Assembly (NCBI RefSeq): GCF_905397275.1
Contig: NZ_CAJPUY010000009.1
Location: 124,001-188,000 of the forward strand
DNA: 64,000 nt
Direction: 5' to 3'
Origin: Cupriavidus yeoncheonensis
GTDB lineage: Bacteria > Pseudomonadota > Gammaproteobacteria > Burkholderiales > Burkholderiaceae
Below, in pieces: positions 25,110 to 34,455 of the stretch. A program made the position numbers and the translations under genes. Position 1 is the stretch's first letter, and every line of letters begins with the position of its first letter. The notes under the pieces were generated by a model. That model did not search any database and had not been told where the DNA came from. It was given only the letters and a program-made list of their open reading frames with translations.

Positions 25110-26777
25110 TCAGGCGCGGCGCCGGAGCGCGAAAGCGAGCAGTCCGGCCACGGCCAGCGCGGCAGCCAGCCATGGCGTCGTTACGCCGCCGCCTCCACCG
25201 CCGCCGCCGCCGGATGGCGCCGCTGCCGGCGGGGCAGCGGCAGAGTTGGCCGCCGCGCTCAGCGCGGCATCGGCATCGAGCAGGCCGGCGCCGCATACGC
25301 CTTGATTGGTCGTGCAAAAGGTACCGGACGGATGCGGCCGGGCCGAACTCTTCAGCGCGGCAGTCACCTGTGCCGGTGTCAGGGACGGATTGACGGCGAG
25401 CATCAGCGACACCACGCCCGATACCATCGGCGCGGCGAAACTGGTGCCCTGCGAATTGCTGATCGTGTAGGCGCCCAGCGATGTCGTGCCGTTGTTCGTG
25501 AGCGTGCGGATAAACGACACGACGGTCGTGCAGGCGCCGTTCAGCACCTTGGAGTTGCCACAGCCGCCGCCGGGCGCGCTGATGGCGATGTTCGAGCCCA
25601 CATTGGCGAAGCTGGCGTTCTCCCCGTCGTTGGCATGGGCGGTCACGGCAATCACGCCGCTGCAATCGGCTGGCGCTTCCAGCGCGCCGGCGCTGTTGCC
25701 GGCGGCCACGACCACGGACACGCCGCGCCCGACCACGTCGTTGATGGCCTGCTGTTCGATGCTGGTGCAAGTGCCCCCGCCCAGGCTGATGTTGACCACG
25801 CGCGCGGGGTTGGCATTGTCCGGCACATTGGGCACGCTGATGCCCGCGGCCCAGCGCAGGCCGTCCACGGTATCGGAGAGCAGGGCGCCGCAGCGTCCGG
25901 AGACCCGCACCGGCAGGATGCGCGTGTTCCAGTCGACGCCGGCAATGCCGAGTCCGTTGTTGGTCAGGGCGCCGAGCACGCTCGCCACGCGCGTGCCGTG
26001 CCAGGAATTGGGCGTGGCCTCCGTGGTCGGCGTGGAACTGCCGGGGCAGACGAAGTTGACCGGCACATTGTCGCCGGCATCCGTGGCATCGGCGTCGCGG
26101 CCGTCGCCGTCATTGGAGATGGTGGTGTTGCTGATGAAGTCGTAGCCGGCCAGCAGCTTGGCGGCCAGGTCAGGGTGGGGCAGCGTGCCCGTGTCGAGCA
26201 CCGCGACCACCATGCTCGTGCTGCCGCGCGAGCGGTCCCACGCGTGCGGCAGATTGGCGCCGCCGATGGCGGTGCCTGTTCCCATCATGTACGGCTGGGC
26301 CGAGGCGAACTCGGGATCGTTGGGAATCGTGTCGTGCAGGTGCAGCCAGCGGTCAGGCACGGCGTCGGCAACGCGCGGGTCCTGGCGCAATCTGGCCGCC
26401 AGTGCCTCCGGGTCCGGATGGCTGCCGTCGGCCGTGCCCAGCAGTTCCATATTGCCGGCCATGCTGCGCCGCACGGCGAGATTGACGCCCGAGTGGCTGC
26501 CCAACTGCTGCAGGCGGTCTTCCACGCCCGGGGCGCCCTGCTTGGCATCGGCCATTGCGCCCGGCGCGCCGTTCACGGCCGAGGCACTGGGCGTGATGGT
26601 GGCATCACGCCAGCGTACGATGACATTGCCGGTATAGGCAGGAGCGGCCCGAGCCCCGTCGGCCGCCAGCGTGGCCGGGGCATGTAGCGCCCAGCCCAGC
26701 CCCACGAGCACTGTGGCCGACCATCGGAGGACAGCGGCGCGGCTGCGCCTGGAAACGCGGTGCGACAAGTGCGGCAT
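25110..26777 (-). CDS. Secreted S8 subtilisin-like protease with GlyGly-CTERM anchor
   Basis: The 555-residue serine protease has a signal peptide, an N-terminal propeptide-like region (VIVRW...VADAVPDRW) and a catalytic domain with Asp in VAVLDTGTLPHPD, His in NSWHGTRVASV and Ser in QGTSFAAPMVSG. The C-terminus is a GlyGly-CTERM sequence: a run of nine Gly, a hydrophobic helix (WLAAALAVAGLLAFAL) and RRRA. Such proteins are cut by rhombosortase and released or modified at the surface. I chose the ATG at 26777 because GGGAGG precedes it. A propeptide-like lipoprotein gene lies upstream in the same direction. Confidence 0.92.
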   Translation of the reverse strand: MPHLSHRVSRRSRAAVLRWSATVLVGLGWALHAPATLAADGARAAPAYTGNVIVRWRDATITPSASAVNGAPGAMADAKQGAPGVEDRLQQLGSHSGVNLAVRRSMAGNMELLGTADGSHPDPEALAARLRQDPRVADAVPDRWLHLHDTIPNDPEFASAQPYMMGTGTAIGGANLPHAWDRSRGSTSMVVAVLDTGTLPHPDLAAKLLAGYDFISNTTISNDGDGRDADATDAGDNVPVNFVCPGSSTPTTEATPNSWHGTRVASVLGALTNNGLGIAGVDWNTRILPVRVSGRCGALLSDTVDGLRWAAGISVPNVPDNANPARVVNISLGGGTCTSIEQQAINDVVGRGVSVVVAAGNSAGALEAPADCSGVIAVTAHANDGENASFANVGSNIAISAPGGGCGNSKVLNGACTTVVSFIRTLTNNGTTSLGAYTISNSQGTSFAAPMVSGVVSLMLAVNPSLTPAQVTAALKSSARPHPSGTFCTTNQGVCGAGLLDADAALSAAANSAAAPPAAAPSGGGGGGGGGVTTPWLAAALAVAGLLAFALRRRA

Positions 26778-26915
26778 GAACACCTCCCGGTGCGCCCCAG
26801 GGAAGTCTGGCGGCATGGCTGCCAGCGCCCGGGACAATGCTAGGTAGCGAATACGATCAGGTCTGGTTCCGCAAGCGTGCCGAAGGCTTGACCCGGCTGA
26901 GCATGAGTCGGCCGC

Positions 26916-27356
26916 TCAGCTCGCCGGCATGTCGCGGCTGACCGGCATGGTGTGGTTGGGCTTGAGTATGCGGTCTGGCTCGGCTGTGCCGATGCGCGGT
27001 GCCGCACGCAACGTCGCCAATGCCTGGTCCATGGTGGCATCCGGAGATGCGCTGATGGCCGTCACCAGCCACACGCCGCCGGACAGCGGCCGCTTGACCA
27101 CGTAGCGGATCGGCCCCTCGATGGTGTCGAGCAGCTTGCCGGCTTCCTCGGAGACGTTCACGTCGGGCGCGGTGAAGCGGACCATGATGTCGCCCACCAC
27201 CCGGTCAGCCGAAATGGCGCCGCGCGGAGGTTGCGATGCCTTGGGCTGGGCCTGGCAGCCGGGCAGCGCCAGCAGTGCCGCGATGGCGGCCGCCGCGGCG
27301 GCGAGTGCCGGCACGAAGGCGCGCCGGCGACCGGCGGACGGCAGTGGGCGGGTCAT
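26916..27356 (-). CDS. Lipoprotein resembling a stand-alone subtilisin propeptide
   Basis: This 146-residue protein has a signal with a lipobox (LLALPGC). The mature part (IMVRFTAPDVNVSEEAGKLL ... LATLRAAPRIGTAEPDRIL) follows the same pattern as the propeptide of the adjacent S8 protease (VIVRW ... LRQDPRVADAVPDRW): an I9-type fold with the cleavage-site end. It lies 138 nt upstream of the protease gene in the same direction. A role as a membrane-tethered chaperone or inhibitor of that protease is inferred; no family name is certain. Confidence 0.7.
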   Translation of the reverse strand: MTRPLPSAGRRRAFVPALAAAAAAIAALLALPGCQAQPKASQPPRGAISADRVVGDIMVRFTAPDVNVSEEAGKLLDTIEGPIRYVVKRPLSGGVWLVTAISASPDATMDQALATLRAAPRIGTAEPDRILKPNHTMPVSRDMPAS

Positions 27357-27425
27357 GGTTTGCTCCTGTGAATGCGTGAATAGTTGGCGACGGCGGCTGC
27401 CAGCGGCCTGAGGGCGCTGGCCGGC

Positions 27426-29159
27426 TCAGCCGGCGCTGCGCCGCGAGCGCCGGCCTTCCTTGCCGCCGGTCGCGCGCGCGCCTTGCGCGAGCATTTCCTC
27501 GGCGTGCTGGAGCGTGGTGGCAGTCACCGTCGCGCCACCGAGCATGCGGGCGGTTTCCACCACGCGGCCGGCGGCATCGAGCGCGCGGATGCGCGAGCGC
27601 GTGACGGAACCGGACCCGTCGCCCGTGGTTTCCTTGCTGACCAGCAGATGGTGTCCGGCTTGCGCGGCCACTTGCGGCAGGTGCGTCACGCACAGGACCT
27701 GGCGCGCGCGCCCGAGTTCCTGCAGGCGCCGGCCGACCACTTCGGCCACCGCGCCGCCGATACCGGTGTCGACTTCGTCGAAGATCAGCGTGGGCGTGGG
27801 CGATGCTTCGCTGGTGATGACCGAGATCGCCAGGCTGATGCGGGCCAGTTCGCCGCCGGAGGCCACGCGGGCCAGCGGCCGGGCGCTGACGCCGGCGTGG
27901 CCGGCGACCAGGAATTCCACCTGTTCAAGGCCATAGCTCTGGCCTTCCTCCAGCGCGTTGAGCGCGGCGACGAAGCTGCCGCCCGCCATCGACAGGCCCT
28001 GCATGGCCTCGGTGACGGCCGTGGACAGGGCCTGGGCCGCTTCCTTGCGCGCCAGGCTCAGGTGCTGGGCCAGCGTCAGGTAGGCAGCCTTGGCGGCCGC
28101 CTCGCGCGCGAGCACCTTGTTGATGTCCTGCGCCGACTGCAGGTCGTCGAGCTGCTGGCGGCGCGCGAGCAGTTCGTCGGCCAGTTGCTCGGGCGGCAGG
28201 CGGTACTTGCGCGCCGTGGCGTGCAGCGCCTGCATGCGGTCGTTGACAGCGTCGAGCCGCTCGGGGTCGAGTTCCAGCCGGTCGACATAGCGCATGAGCG
28301 AATGCGCGGCTTCCTCGGCCTGTACCTGCGCCGGCTCCAGCGCGGCGAGCACGTCGCGCAGCGCCGGGTCGACGTCGGCGAGCTGCTGCACGCGGTGCAC
28401 GATGGAGTTGAGCGCGGACAGTACGGATCCGTCGGCTTCGGACAAGGCATCGAGCGCGGCGCGGCTGCCGTCGATCAGGCCGGCCGCGTGGGACAGGCGG
28501 TTGTATTCGGCCTGGATCTCTTCCCATTCGCCGGGCTGCGGTGCGAGCTTTTCGAGTTCGCCGACCTGCCATTCGAGCCGTTCGCGTTCGAGCTGCATTT
28601 CGCGCGACTGGTGCTCGACCGCCTCGCGCTGGCGCACGCAGGCGCGCCACGCGCGCCACGACTCGGCCACGGCCCCGGCCTGCTGGGTCAGCCCGGCATG
28701 GGCGTCGAACAGCAGGCGCTGGGCGTCGGGGCGCAGCAGCAGCTGGTGGGCATGCTGGCCATGGATGTCGACAAGCTGGTCGCCTACCTCGCGCAACTGG
28801 GCCAGCGTCGCGGCGGCGCCGTTGATGAAGGCCTTGCTGCGGCCGCCGGCGTCCACCGTGCGCCGCAGCAGCACGGTGCGGGCGTCACCGTCGCCGTCGT
28901 CCGCGCTGCCCAGTTCACGCTCGTCGAGCCAGGCATCGAGGGCCGCGTGCGTGGAAAAGGTGGCGCTGATGCTGGCGCGCGTGGCGCCTTCGCGCACGAT
29001 GCCGGCATCGGCGCGCTCGCCCAGCACCAGCGCCAGCGCGTCGATCAGGATCGATTTACCGGCGCCGGTTTCGCCGGTGAAGACAGTGAAGCCGGACTGG
29101 AAATCGAGGTCGAGCGTATCGACGATGACGAAATCGCGAATGGACAGGCTGCGCAGCAT
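27426..29159 (-). CDS. recN: DNA repair protein RecN (SMC-like)
   Basis: RecN acts in recombinational double-strand-break repair. The 577-residue protein has Walker A (FTGETGAGKSIL, near residue 33), long coiled-coil segments in the middle, the signature VASGGELARISLAI and Walker B LIFDEVDTGIGG near residue 475, then LCVTHLPQVAA. The ATG at 29159 fits the family N-terminus MLRSLSIRDFVIVD. It follows nadK in the same direction with a 43-nt gap, an arrangement common in proteobacteria. Confidence 0.96.
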   Translation of the reverse strand: MLRSLSIRDFVIVDTLDLDFQSGFTVFTGETGAGKSILIDALALVLGERADAGIVREGATRASISATFSTHAALDAWLDERELGSADDGDGDARTVLLRRTVDAGGRSKAFINGAAATLAQLREVGDQLVDIHGQHAHQLLLRPDAQRLLFDAHAGLTQQAGAVAESWRAWRACVRQREAVEHQSREMQLERERLEWQVGELEKLAPQPGEWEEIQAEYNRLSHAAGLIDGSRAALDALSEADGSVLSALNSIVHRVQQLADVDPALRDVLAALEPAQVQAEEAAHSLMRYVDRLELDPERLDAVNDRMQALHATARKYRLPPEQLADELLARRQQLDDLQSAQDINKVLAREAAAKAAYLTLAQHLSLARKEAAQALSTAVTEAMQGLSMAGGSFVAALNALEEGQSYGLEQVEFLVAGHAGVSARPLARVASGGELARISLAISVITSEASPTPTLIFDEVDTGIGGAVAEVVGRRLQELGRARQVLCVTHLPQVAAQAGHHLLVSKETTGDGSGSVTRSRIRALDAAGRVVETARMLGGATVTATTLQHAEEMLAQGARATGGKEGRRSRRSAG

Positions 29160-29202
29160 CGTGGCGGTGAAAGGGTTGGGTCGGTGCGGACGGGTGGGCC
29201 GC

Positions 29203-30120
29203 TCAGAGGCGGTTGTCCTCGGTCGGGTACTCGTGCCAGTGCAGCTTCTTGCGCAGCGTGGCGTAGTAGTTGTAGCCCGCCGGGTGCAGCAGCTGGATGG
29301 TCTTCTTCGAGCGCCGCACGACGATGCGGTCGCCCGGCAGCAGCGAGGTGAGCGACTGCATGTCGAAGTTGACACTGGCGTCGCGCGCGGTCGCCACCTC
29401 GATTGTCACCTCGGCTTCTTGCGGCAGCACGATGGGCCGGTTGGACAGGGAGTGCGGGGCGATCGGCACCAGCACCAGGCCTGACAGCGTCGGGTGGAGG
29501 ATCGGGCCGCCGGCGGACAGCGCATAGGCGGTCGAGCCGGTGGCGGTCGACACGATCAGGCCGTCCGAACGCTGGTTGTACATGAAATTGCCGTCCACCG
29601 ACACCGCCAGTTCGACCATGCCGGAAATGCCCGAGCGGTTGACCACCACGTCGTTCAGGGCCAGCGCCGAGAAGATGCGGCTGTCATCGCGCACGACGCT
29701 GGACTCCAGCAGCAGCCGGGTCTCGGCCTCGTAGCGGCCTTCGAGCATGTCGGGCAGCACGGACTGCACGTCTTCGAGCGGAATATCCGTCATGAAGCCG
29801 AGCCGGCCATGGTTGACGCCGATGAGCGGCACATTGTGGCCGGCGAGCTGGCGTGCAAGGCCGAGCAGCGTGCCGTCGCCGCCCAGCACCACGGCGACGT
29901 CTGCCTCCCGGCCGATCTCCTCGGCAGTCAGTGCGGGATAGCCGGTCAGCCCGGTGGCCAGCGCGGTCTCGCGCTCGAACACGACATCCTGGCCATTGCG
30001 CAGAATGTAGGATGCGAGCTCCTCCAGCGGGCCTTCGATGCCGGCAGTCGAGTACCGGCCCACGAGGGCTACGGTCTTGAACGGGGTGCGCAAGGCGCTG
30101 GTTTTGGGGGGGGCAGACAT
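29203..30120 (-). CDS. nadK: NAD kinase
   Basis: The enzyme phosphorylates NAD to NADP. The 305-residue protein has the diagnostic [10 protein letters not shown] motif near residue 85, NDVVVNR, and the Gly-rich [14 protein letters not shown] chose the ATG at 30120 because the sequence from there ([20 protein letters not shown]) matches the usual short N-terminus; longer in-frame extensions run into the hrcA promoter. It is divergent from hrcA, with recN downstream. Confidence 0.95.
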   Translation of the reverse strand: MSAPPKTSALRTPFKTVALVGRYSTAGIEGPLEELASYILRNGQDVVFERETALATGLTGYPALTAEEIGREADVAVVLGGDGTLLGLARQLAGHNVPLIGVNHGRLGFMTDIPLEDVQSVLPDMLEGRYEAETRLLLESSVVRDDSRIFSALALNDVVVNRSGISGMVELAVSVDGNFMYNQRSDGLIVSTATGSTAYALSAGGPILHPTLSGLVLVPIAPHSLSNRPIVLPQEAEVTIEVATARDASVNFDMQSLTSLLPGDRIVVRRSKKTIQLLHPAGYNYYATLRKKLHWHEYPTEDNRL

Positions 30121-30232
30121 GCGGGGATTAGACCATACCGCCGTGAGCGTTGCCAGCATGGGGCGGGCGCGCCATGTGGAGGGGACCGCCCGGGCGCCCG
30201 AAGCGGTAAAACTTGCGTAAAATCGGGGCATC

Positions 30233-31270
30233 ATGGATGAACGTTCGAAAACGCTGCTCAAGACCCTGATTGAGCGCTACATTGCCGAAGGGCAGCCGGT
30301 CGGCTCCCGGACCCTGTCCAGGTATTCCGGGCTGGACCTGTCGCCGGCCACCATCCGCAATGTGATGTCCGATCTGGAGGAGATGGGCTTTATCTCCAGT
30401 CCGCACACTTCGGCGGGACGGATTCCCACGCCGCGGGGGTATCGCCTGTTCGTCGATACCATGCTGACCGTCAAGGCGATCGAACGCGGCGGCGTGGAAA
30501 TGACGGAGCTGGCCGGCCAGATCCAGGGCCAGCTCGGCGGCCAGCAGCTCGGCCCGCAGCGCATGATCACCGCCGCCGCGCGGACCTTGTCCAACCTTTC
30601 GCATTTTGCCGGCGTGGTGATGACACCGCGGCGCGCGCAGTCGTTCCGGCAGATCGAATTCATGCGGCTGTCGGACAAGCGCATCCTGCTGATCATCGTC
30701 AGTCCCGAGGGCGATGTGCAGAACCGGATCATCCAGACCGAACTGTCATACACCCCCGCCCAGCTCATCGAAGCGGCGAACTTCTTCAATGCGCACTACG
30801 GGGGCATGAGTTTCGACGCGGTGCGCGACCATTTGCGCGTGGAGCTGCGGGACTTGCGGCGCGACATGTCGCAATTGATGCAGGCGGCCGTCGAGGCCGG
30901 CAGCAGTGCCATGGAGGAAGAGGACGACCACGTCTTCATCAGCGGCGAGCGCAAGCTGCTCGAAGTCGAGGACCTGGCTTCCAGCATGGACAAGCTGCGG
31001 CGGCTGTTCGACATGTTCGAGCACAAGACCAGCCTGCTCCAGCTGCTGGACGTGTCCAGCCATGCGCAGGGCGTACAGATCTTCATCGGCGGCGAAAGCC
31101 AGCTGGTGCCGCTCGAAGACATGGCCGTGATCACCGCGCCGTACGAGGTGGACGGCCAGATCGTCGGCACGCTCGGCGTGATCGGCCCGACCCGCATGGC
31201 CTACGAGCGGGTCATCCCGATCGTCGATATCACGGCACGGCTGCTGTCGAGTGCCCTGAGCCAGAACTAG
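30233..31270 (+). CDS. hrcA: Heat-inducible transcription repressor HrcA
   Basis: HrcA represses chaperone operons by binding CIRCE elements. The 345-residue protein has the N-terminal winged helix ([39 protein letters not shown]) and the GAF-like effector region ending in [11 protein letters not shown]. Length is standard. I find no CIRCE sequence in front of it or of grpE, so its targets are probably elsewhere (for example groES-groEL). It is divergent from nadK and 83 nt upstream of hemH. Confidence 0.96.
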   Translation: MDERSKTLLKTLIERYIAEGQPVGSRTLSRYSGLDLSPATIRNVMSDLEEMGFISSPHTSAGRIPTPRGYRLFVDTMLTVKAIERGGVEMTELAGQIQGQLGGQQLGPQRMITAAARTLSNLSHFAGVVMTPRRAQSFRQIEFMRLSDKRILLIIVSPEGDVQNRIIQTELSYTPAQLIEAANFFNAHYGGMSFDAVRDHLRVELRDLRRDMSQLMQAAVEAGSSAMEEEDDHVFISGERKLLEVEDLASSMDKLRRLFDMFEHKTSLLQLLDVSSHAQGVQIFIGGESQLVPLEDMAVITAPYEVDGQIVGTLGVIGPTRMAYERVIPIVDITARLLSSALSQN

Positions 31271-31353
31271 GGCCCGTCCGACGGGTCACACAGTCTGCGT
31301 CCCCATTTCCACAGCCCGGCGGCATCCGGCCGCCCGGCCATATCGGAAGCGAC

Positions 31354-32469
31354 ATGACGTTTTCTCCCGAACCGGCTTATCAGCACGGCCAGGCGCCGCG
31401 CACGGCCATCCTGCTGGTCAACCTGGGCACGCCCGACGCGCCGACGCCGAAGGCGGTGGGGCGCTACCTGAAGGAGTTCCTTTCCGATCCGCGCGTCGTC
31501 GAGATCCCGCGCCTGGCCTGGCTGCCGCTGCTGCATGGGGTGATCCTGCCACTGCGCTCGCGTGCCTCGGCCCTCAAGTACGAGTCGATCTGGCTGCGCG
31601 AGGCGCATATGACGGGGTCGCCGCTGCTCGTATACAGCGAGCGCCAGGCGCACGCGCTGCAGCGCCTGCTCAACCAGCAGGGCTACGAGGTCACGGTCGC
31701 GTGCGCGATGCGATACGGCAATCCCTCGGTCGAGTCCGTGCTGGAGGCGCTGCGCCGCCAGGGCACCGAACAGGTGCTGGTGCTGCCGATGTATCCGCAA
31801 TACTCCGGCACCACCACGGCCACGGCGTTCGACGAGGTGTTCCGCGTGCTCGGCCAGTGGCGCAACCAGCCCGAGCTTCGCTTCGTGAAGCATTTCCATG
31901 ACCATCCCGCCTATATCTCGGCGCTGCACCAGCAGGTCGGCGCGTACTGGGCACAGCATGGCATGCCGGATTTCGCGCGCGGCGACAAGCTGATCCTGTC
32001 CTTCCACGGCGTGCCGCGCCGCACGCTGGAACTGGGCGATCCCTATCATTGCGAGTGCCTCAAGACGGGACGCCTGCTGGGCGACGCGCTGGGCCTGCAG
32101 CCAGGACAGTATCAGGTGACGTTTCAGTCTCGTTTCGGCAAGGCCGAATGGCTCCAGCCCTATACGGCGCCCACGCTGGCGGAACTGGGCAAGGTCGGCG
32201 CGGGCCGGGTCGATGTGTTCTGCCCGGGCTTTCCCGCCGACTGCATCGAGACGCTGGAAGAGATTGCCATGGAAGGCCAGACCGAGTTCATGGTGGCGGG
32301 CGGCAGGCAGTTCCACTTCATCCCGTGCATGAACGATGCCCAGGCCTGGATCGCGGCGCTGGCGGAGATTGCCCTGCAGCACTTGCAAGGCTGGCCGCTG
32401 AACGTGCCCCATCCGCATGAACTGGAAGCGCGCCGCAGCCGGGCGCAGACCCGCGGAGCCGCAGCATGA
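31354..32469 (+). CDS. hemH: Ferrochelatase
   Basis: HemH inserts Fe(II) into protoporphyrin IX, the last step of protohaem synthesis. The 371-residue protein has [12 protein letters not shown] at the N-terminus, the active-site His in LSFHGVPRR (about residue 215), [16 protein letters not shown] and the conserved Glu in [20 protein letters not shown] lies just before the ATG. Its stop overlaps the hslR start by 4 nt. Confidence 0.97.
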   Translation: MTFSPEPAYQHGQAPRTAILLVNLGTPDAPTPKAVGRYLKEFLSDPRVVEIPRLAWLPLLHGVILPLRSRASALKYESIWLREAHMTGSPLLVYSERQAHALQRLLNQQGYEVTVACAMRYGNPSVESVLEALRRQGTEQVLVLPMYPQYSGTTTATAFDEVFRVLGQWRNQPELRFVKHFHDHPAYISALHQQVGAYWAQHGMPDFARGDKLILSFHGVPRRTLELGDPYHCECLKTGRLLGDALGLQPGQYQVTFQSRFGKAEWLQPYTAPTLAELGKVGAGRVDVFCPGFPADCIETLEEIAMEGQTEFMVAGGRQFHFIPCMNDAQAWIAALAEIALQHLQGWPLNVPHPHELEARRSRAQTRGAAA

Positions 32470-32861
32470 ACGTCAGTTTCGAGCCCGATGCGCGCCTGCG
32501 CATCGACAAATGGCTGTGGTGCGCGCGTTTCTTCAAGACGCGCTCGCTCGCGGCCGAGGCCGTCGAGCGTGGCAAGGTAACGGTCAACGGCCAGCCATGC
32601 AAGAATTCGCGCGAGGTCCGGCCCGGCGACATGATCGTGCTGGAAGCCCATCAGCAGCGTTGGGAAGTGGTGGTGAAGGGCATTGCGCAGGCGCGCGGCC
32701 CGGCTCCGGTGGCCCAGACGCTCTATGCCGAAACCGAGGCCAGCCAGGCCCGGCGTCAAACCGAAATGGAGCAGCGGCGTTTCCAGCCCGAACCGTCGTC
32801 GCAGTTGCAGGGCCGTCCCACCAAGCGGGACCGGCGGCGCATTGACGATTTCAGGAGCTGA
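32466..32861 (+). CDS. hslR: S4-domain RNA-binding heat-shock protein Hsp15
   Basis: The 131-residue protein has an S4 domain from residue 9 ([20 protein letters not shown] ... GKVTVNG) and a basic tail ([13 protein letters not shown]), as in Hsp15. Hsp15 binds stalled 50S subunits carrying peptidyl-tRNA and helps free them. The start overlaps the hemH stop by four bases, so the two are translationally linked. The nearby hrcA and grpE genes also belong to the heat response. Confidence 0.9.
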   Translation: MNVSFEPDARLRIDKWLWCARFFKTRSLAAEAVERGKVTVNGQPCKNSREVRPGDMIVLEAHQQRWEVVVKGIAQARGPAPVAQTLYAETEASQARRQTEMEQRRFQPEPSSQLQGRPTKRDRRRIDDFRS

Positions 32862-32867
32862 ACGCGA

Positions 32868-32907
32868 CAACGCGGCCGTACTGGCAATTGCCGGTGCGAC
32901 CGCGTTG
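32868..32907. other. Inverted repeat after hslR
   Basis: CAACGCGG (32868-32875) pairs with CCGCGTTG (32900-32907), and the interior ACTGGC/GCCGGT can pair too. It begins 7 nt after the hslR stop and lies just before the end of a small leftward gene. No U-tract follows, so a Rho-independent terminator is unlikely on its own. Confidence 0.45.
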
Positions 32908-32932
32908 AAGAATCAATGTCAGCCAGCGTGGT

Positions 32933-33097
32933 CTATTGGTTGACGTTGACGTATTGGACGAGGTAATGCTTGAAGACGGCCTTGCCGCTGCCATACTCCG
33001 TATCGCGCGGCGTGAGAGCGCCGGACAGGCAGATGAATACTGTCATTACCGACAGCGCGGCAAGCAGGCAGAGCGTCACGACAGGCAGCTTGTGCAT
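32933..33097 (-). CDS. Small single-helix membrane protein, unknown function
   Basis: A 54-codon gene with AAAGG six bases before the ATG. Residues about 4-27 (LPVVTLCLLAALSVMTVFIC) form one hydrophobic helix, followed by a polar tail ending YVNVNQ. The helix could be a signal or a membrane anchor. I do not recognise the family. It faces hslR and is divergent from grpE; the clean ribosome site and isolated position argue for a real gene. Confidence 0.55.
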   Translation of the reverse strand: MHKLPVVTLCLLAALSVMTVFICLSGALTPRDTEYGSGKAVFKHYLVQYVNVNQ

Positions 33098-33267
33098 GGC
33101 CAACCTTTCGGAAGAGGCACAAATGTGATTCAACTCCAGCCCCCCGGTATTTTTGTCATTTTTCTTGATAAGAATCTTAGTGAGTGCGGTGCAACAAAGC
33201 AATAAGCGGTCGATTTCACAAGGGGGGTGTTTGTAACGTTGTGTTTCCGGGTCTCTTTGCAACCACT

Positions 33268-33295
33268 CTTGAAATAAGTCGTGTTGCCACCAGAT
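33268..33295 (+). promoter_or_regulatory. Candidate sigma32 promoter of grpE
   Basis: CTTGAAA at 33268-33274 matches the sigma32 -35 consensus exactly. After 12 nt, CCACCAGAT is a partial match to the CCCCATnT -10 box. It lies about 75 nt before the grpE start. Confidence 0.5.
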
Positions 33296-33369
33296 CTGCG
33301 GGACACACGCCGATTTACCCACCGCGGCCCGCACCGGACGGCCGCGACAATGCATTGATATGGATCGAC

Positions 33370-33924
33370 ATGGAAGAACAGAAGCAGACGCCATCCACCC
33401 CGACGCCTGAGCCCGCCGCCGAAGCGGCTACCAACGCCGCGGCCGCCACGCCGGAGACTGCCGCCGTGGAGGATGTGGCAGCGCAGCTTGCCGCGCTGGA
33501 AGCCAAGGCGCGCGAGCACTACGACATGTACGTGCGCTCCGTGGCGGAAAACGAGAACATCCGCCGCCGGGCACAGGACGATGTGTCCAAGGCGCACAAG
33601 TTCGCCATCGAGAATTTCGCCGACAACCTGCTGCCCGTCATGGACAGCCTGCAGGCCGCGCTGGCGGACGGCTCGGGCGATATCGCCAAGCTGCGCGAGG
33701 GCGTCGAACTGACCGCGCGTCAGCTGGCCGCTGCCTTCGAGCGCGGCAAGATCGTGGAACTGAACCCGGTCGGCGACAAGTTCGACCCGCACCGCCACCA
33801 GGCCATCTCGATGGTGCCGTCCGAGCAGGACGCCAACACGGTCGTGATGGTGCTGCAACGCGGTTACATGATCGCGGATCGCGTGCTGCGTCCGGCGCTG
33901 GTGACGGTTTCGGCACCCAAGTAA
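33370..33924 (+). CDS. grpE: GrpE nucleotide exchange factor
   Basis: GrpE releases ADP from DnaK. The 184-residue protein has an acidic, Ala-rich N-terminus, a long helix ([20 protein letters not shown]) and the C-terminal beta-wing with [18 protein letters not shown] and [19 protein letters not shown] use the ATG at 33370; the frame stays open upstream but into promoter sequence with a sigma32-like box. dnaK does not follow: the next gene is a thioredoxin-like protein, unlike the common grpE-dnaK-dnaJ order. Confidence 0.96.
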   Translation: MEEQKQTPSTPTPEPAAEAATNAAAATPETAAVEDVAAQLAALEAKAREHYDMYVRSVAENENIRRRAQDDVSKAHKFAIENFADNLLPVMDSLQAALADGSGDIAKLREGVELTARQLAAAFERGKIVELNPVGDKFDPHRHQAISMVPSEQDANTVVMVLQRGYMIADRVLRPALVTVSAPK

Positions 33925-33974
33925 GCGGAGATCGCGAGTGCGCCTGAACGGCAGCGCCCGCCGATACGACCATC

Positions 33975-34007
33975 GACGCCCCGTGGCCAGTCTGGCCCCG
34001 GGGCGTC
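33975..34007 (+). terminator. Hairpin after grpE (terminator-like, no U-tract)
   Basis: GACGCCCC (33975-33982) pairs with GGGGCGTC (34000-34007), with an inner GGCC/GGCC pairing. It stands 50 nt after grpE and 22 nt before the next gene. Only TTG follows, so termination would be partial; it may instead stabilise grpE mRNA. Confidence 0.4.
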
Positions 34008-34029
34008 TTGCCATTCACGGAGGCGAGCC

Positions 34030-34455
34030 ATGAGCGATACAGCGGGCGGTATCACACCGCCATCCGATGCGCACCTTGATCATCGCACTTTTGACGCGTT
34101 CGGCATGCAGCCGGTGGACGATGCCTCGATCGACGCTGCCATTGCCGCGGCTGGCGACAAGCTGGTATGCGTGTTCTTCTGGGGCGTGGACTGCTTCAAC
34201 TGCGAAATGGCGAAGCAGGCCATGCTGGCCAGTCCCGAGCCGATCCGCGCGCTCGACCTGCACTGGCTGCACGCCAATGTCTACGCGCATCCTGAACTCG
34301 GGCGGCGCTTCGGCCTGCATGGCATTCCGGTCTTCATGTTCTTCCGCAACGGCAAGAAGCTTGGCCGCGCCACCGGCTGGCACGGCCATGGCCAGTTCGC
34401 CGCGGCGGTGGCCAACGCGCGCCTGAAGGCGCAGGGCAAGCCGCTCGCCGGCTAG
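34030..34455 (+). CDS. Thioredoxin-fold protein with CFNC active site
   Basis: The 141-residue protein has a thioredoxin-like core: VCVFFWGVDCFNCEMAK with the CxxC pair at about residues 55-58, then LHANVYAHPELGRRFGLHGI and the cis-Pro region GIPVFMFFRNGKKLG. The CFNC centre differs from the CGPC of classical thioredoxin, and there is no signal peptide, so it should act in the cytoplasm. GGAGGCGAGCC precedes the ATG. Its stop TAG overlaps the stop of the opposing pldA gene in the palindrome CTAG. Confidence 0.8.
   Translation: MSDTAGGITPPSDAHLDHRTFDAFGMQPVDDASIDAAIAAAGDKLVCVFFWGVDCFNCEMAKQAMLASPEPIRALDLHWLHANVYAHPELGRRFGLHGIPVFMFFRNGKKLGRATGWHGHGQFAAAVANARLKAQGKPLAG

Noticed and set aside
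33120..33369. CIRCE element before grpE
   Set aside because: A GAGTGC-like piece occurs near 33181, but the TTAGCACTC partner at 9-nt spacing is absent.
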